Source: Luzula sylvatica (taxonomy: Eukaryota > Streptophyta > Magnoliopsida > Poales > Juncaceae). From it: a stretch of 64,000 bases of DNA. The notes beneath the pieces are model-generated. The model searched no databases, had not been told where the DNA came from, and was given only the letters and a program-made list of their open reading frames with translations. This document shows positions 61,636 through 64,000 of this stretch, piece after piece. Positions within the stretch are counted from its first letter, which is position 1. Each line of letters begins with the position of its first letter. The position numbers were made by a program, and so were the translations under genes. The stretch is from positions 39,305,052-39,369,051 of the forward strand of contig OX326956.1 in NCBI GenBank assembly GCA_946800325.1, written 5' to 3'.

Positions 61636-64000
61636 TCATCTAGGACCCGAAAGTTCAATAGGTTCAATGATAAAGGAGGAAGAATCATTTGAATTTTCAT
61701 CATGCCTTCTAGAAAAACTAGAAAAATTACCGAACTGCACATCATGACCATTTAGCTCATTTTGTAGTTCTGGGGGTCTAATTACCGTTTCTAGCGTTTT
61801 CACAACATCAGACATTTTCGGTCTGAGATTAGGATTCGATTGGCTACACGTCAAAACAACTTGAATCGCACATTCAAGCTCGTTCAGGTCGTACGAATTG
61901 TTAAGATCTTTGTCGACTAGGGTTTCGAGACTTTTTGCCTCGTGAAGCTCCCTAACCTATATCAAGAAATAAAACATGTTAGTATATGAACATATGCACT
62001 TGCCAAATTCTACTTGCTTGTTAGGTTTACTAATCTTTCTTTTTTTGTTCAATTAGTTAAACATCAATAGACAAGTTCCAAACCCAAACCAACATGGCGT
62101 ATGATTCGAGACCAACCAAATCATAAAAAGAAAAGAAGTTAAAATACTATACGGAGAAATTTAAAAATTTACCCAATCAAGAAGCATGCCTTTCTGAATG
62201 TGAACATTACCACTGCTTAAAACCCTAGGGCCAATAACGAGCTCCAACAAAAAGATCCCAAACCCATAAACATCCGTTTTTTCAGAAGACTGGCCAGTCG
62301 ACAGATACTCCGGTGCGATGTGTCCGATGGTCCCACGCACGGCTGTGGTCACGTGCGAATCTTGCCTATACAATAAAATAAAATAACAAAATGATAATTC
62401 AAAATCAGAAACTTAAAATGTTTTTTTTTCAAAAATATATTTCAAATTTGTAAAAAAAAAAATTATATTTCTTATTAGGTCACATTAGTAAATTAAGAAA
62501 AAATGCTAGGATTCTTGCCTGTCAAGTAACTTGGCAAGGCCGAAATCTCCAACAATTGCCTCGAAATCAGTGTCTAACAAAATATTTGCGGCTTTTACGT
62601 CTCGATGGATTATTTTTGGGGTGCATTGTTCGTGGAGGTATAGCAACCCCCTTGCGGATCCTAGTGCCACCCTCATCCTTTTCGACCAATCCAAAGCTGG
62701 CTCTCCATTGACATAATCTAAAACAGTTAATTAAATATATCACATTGTTAGATTCCACATAAACTGGTACGAACCGGTACAAAATCCAAACCTCTTAATC
62801 TATCAGCAACACTTCCATTCGGCATGAAGGGATACACCAACAACCTTTCCTCCAAAGTCATGCAAAACCCATAAAGCCTCAGCAAATTCCTGTGCACCGC
62901 AAGACCGATCATCTCCACTTCGGTCTGGAACTGGACTCGTCCAGTCACATCTGGATCTTTGAGTCTTTTCACTGCCACGATAACACCGTTTCTTAGATGT
63001 CCCTTGTATACAACTCCAAATCCTCCCTGTCCCAAAATGTTCTTTGCGCTGAAATTATCTGTTGCGATTTGGAGTTCTTTAAAAGAGAAATGCTTTAAGT
63101 TCCCCATTTCGAAATCGTAATCTTGATCTGAAATTACAAAAAAAATTAAAAAAGATGGAAGTCCCAGATTGATTCATAAATTTGGATTTTATAAGGGTGG
63201 ATTTACAAAAAATAATGAGAAGTTTTGTATGAATAAAATCTACCATCAGATGCGAAGGGCAAACGCCATCTACAAAAATGCAGCCAATAGAAAAGCGCCA
63301 GCACAGCAACAACTAAGAACACACAGCCTATGCTCACAGAAAGAGTGATTTCTAACTTTTGGCGATTGCTCTGTTTTGTCATATTCGTTATGCTCGTATT
63401 TGTGATTGTATCTGAAACAAAAAATAAATAAATCATGTAACAGTTTAAGAACGTTATTTGCGAGAATATTACCGTTGATAAGTGGTGCATGGATATCCGT
63501 GCAGCCATGTAAGGCAGAGGAATTGCAGAGAAAAGCATTCCCTGCAATACTGATAAATAGAATAATAGAATTTTAAAATGTTATATTTTATTACTATTCG
63601 TAACTTTTTGGGTATTGTAGTGAACTTATACATACCTATAGTCAATGGCGAGAATATTTGGGACAGGACCAGTTAGATTATTATATGATAAGTCTCTGAA
63701 ATTAATACATCGTAACACTAAACTTTCAAATTTGAAGAAAAAAAAGAAAAATCTAATTTTGAAAAAGAAAGAAATTTAGAGGATACATACAAGAATGAAA
63801 GGCCTGAGAGATTAGCAATTGGTTCGGGTATATATCCTGATAAATTGTTCCTATTAAGCCTCCTATTAATTAATTCATTACAAATTTGTCAATTAATAAG
63901 GGAAAAATAGATAAAATTGAGGGGAATTAATAGAAATAAATAGAGATGAATTTACAGGTAACCAAGGAGATTTAATTGGCCCAAAGAATCAGGAATTTCT
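61636..64000 (-). CDS. LRR receptor-like kinase (At5g45780-type), 3' part of gene
   Basis: A plasma-membrane receptor kinase truncated by the window edge. Exons on the minus strand: from beyond 64000 to 63956, then 63791-63862, 63636-63695, 63473-63549, 63244-63411, 62792-63127, 62519-62717, 62173-62365 and 61636-61956. The first exons give short leucine-rich repeats ([32 protein letters not shown]), one per exon. A single membrane segment follows ([20 protein letters not shown]). The kinase domain has [30 protein letters not shown] (RD type), DFGLAKLL and [15 protein letters not shown]. The C-terminal tail is Ser/Asn-rich. The layout is that of LRR-II/NIK-like kinases, best remembered as At5g45780. 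The intron between 62519 and 62365 has a GC donor. All frames join cleanly, so the gene looks intact. The ligand is unknown. Confidence 0.9.

Overview
The window is nuclear DNA from a flowering plant, most likely a eudicot. It is AT-rich, its genes have GT-AG introns, and it holds class III peroxidases, a leucine-rich-repeat receptor kinase and plant families of LTR, LINE, hAT and Mutator elements. I cannot name the species. Nothing looks bacterial, viral or organellar, and there is no CRISPR array or rRNA gene.

Host genes are few. Four secreted class III peroxidase genes lie in tandem on the minus strand: PrxA 2226-3347, PrxB 18398-19602, PrxC 25841-27108 and PrxD 46340-49133. All four have intact reading frames of 318-319 residues, the catalytic residues and the eight family cysteines. 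PrxA-C have three exons; PrxD keeps a fourth, so an intron was probably lost in the ancestor of A-C. At the right edge (61636-64000, minus strand) is the 3' part of an LRR receptor kinase gene resembling Arabidopsis At5g45780.

The rest is mostly transposon. Three structurally complete, very young LTR retrotransposons have near-identical LTRs and target-site duplications (TSDs): element A (6771-13406, tRNA-Asp primed, Ty3/gypsy Athila/Tat-like), element B (36855-44931, tRNA-Met primed, Copia-type gag) and element C (49480-52959, minus strand, apparently non-coding). None encodes a complete pol. A keeps a novel coiled-coil ORF and the C-terminal end of an integrase. B carries a Copia-type gag plus a separate 498-residue ORF of the plant-transposon-protein type where pol should be. 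All three would therefore need enzymes from elsewhere.

Between 29.6 and 45.5 kb there is a nest. A minus-strand Copia pol relic (29590-32590) is split by two solo LTRs, each with a TSD. A plus-strand Copia pol relic (34060-36849) was hit next to its 3' LTR by element B. A further minus-strand Copia fragment follows at 45.1-45.5 kb. DNA-type non-autonomous elements with exact or near-exact TSDs lie at 14991-15582 (hAT), 15894-16667 (Mutator-like), 16081-16649 (hAT nested in the previous one) and 58579-59117 (hAT, same family). A LINE family appears as two ORF2 3' relics (23019-23903 and 53150-54890) and as short 5'-truncated copies sharing a conserved 3' tail, several with 17-20 bp TSDs.

The most unusual pattern is a set of clustered short imperfect palindromes (CCGTT-n-AACGG type) in the LTRs of at least four different elements, each family with its own variant centre. 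Together with the two-ORF, pol-less element B, this is what I would examine first. Positions were read by eye; no database search or alignment program was run.
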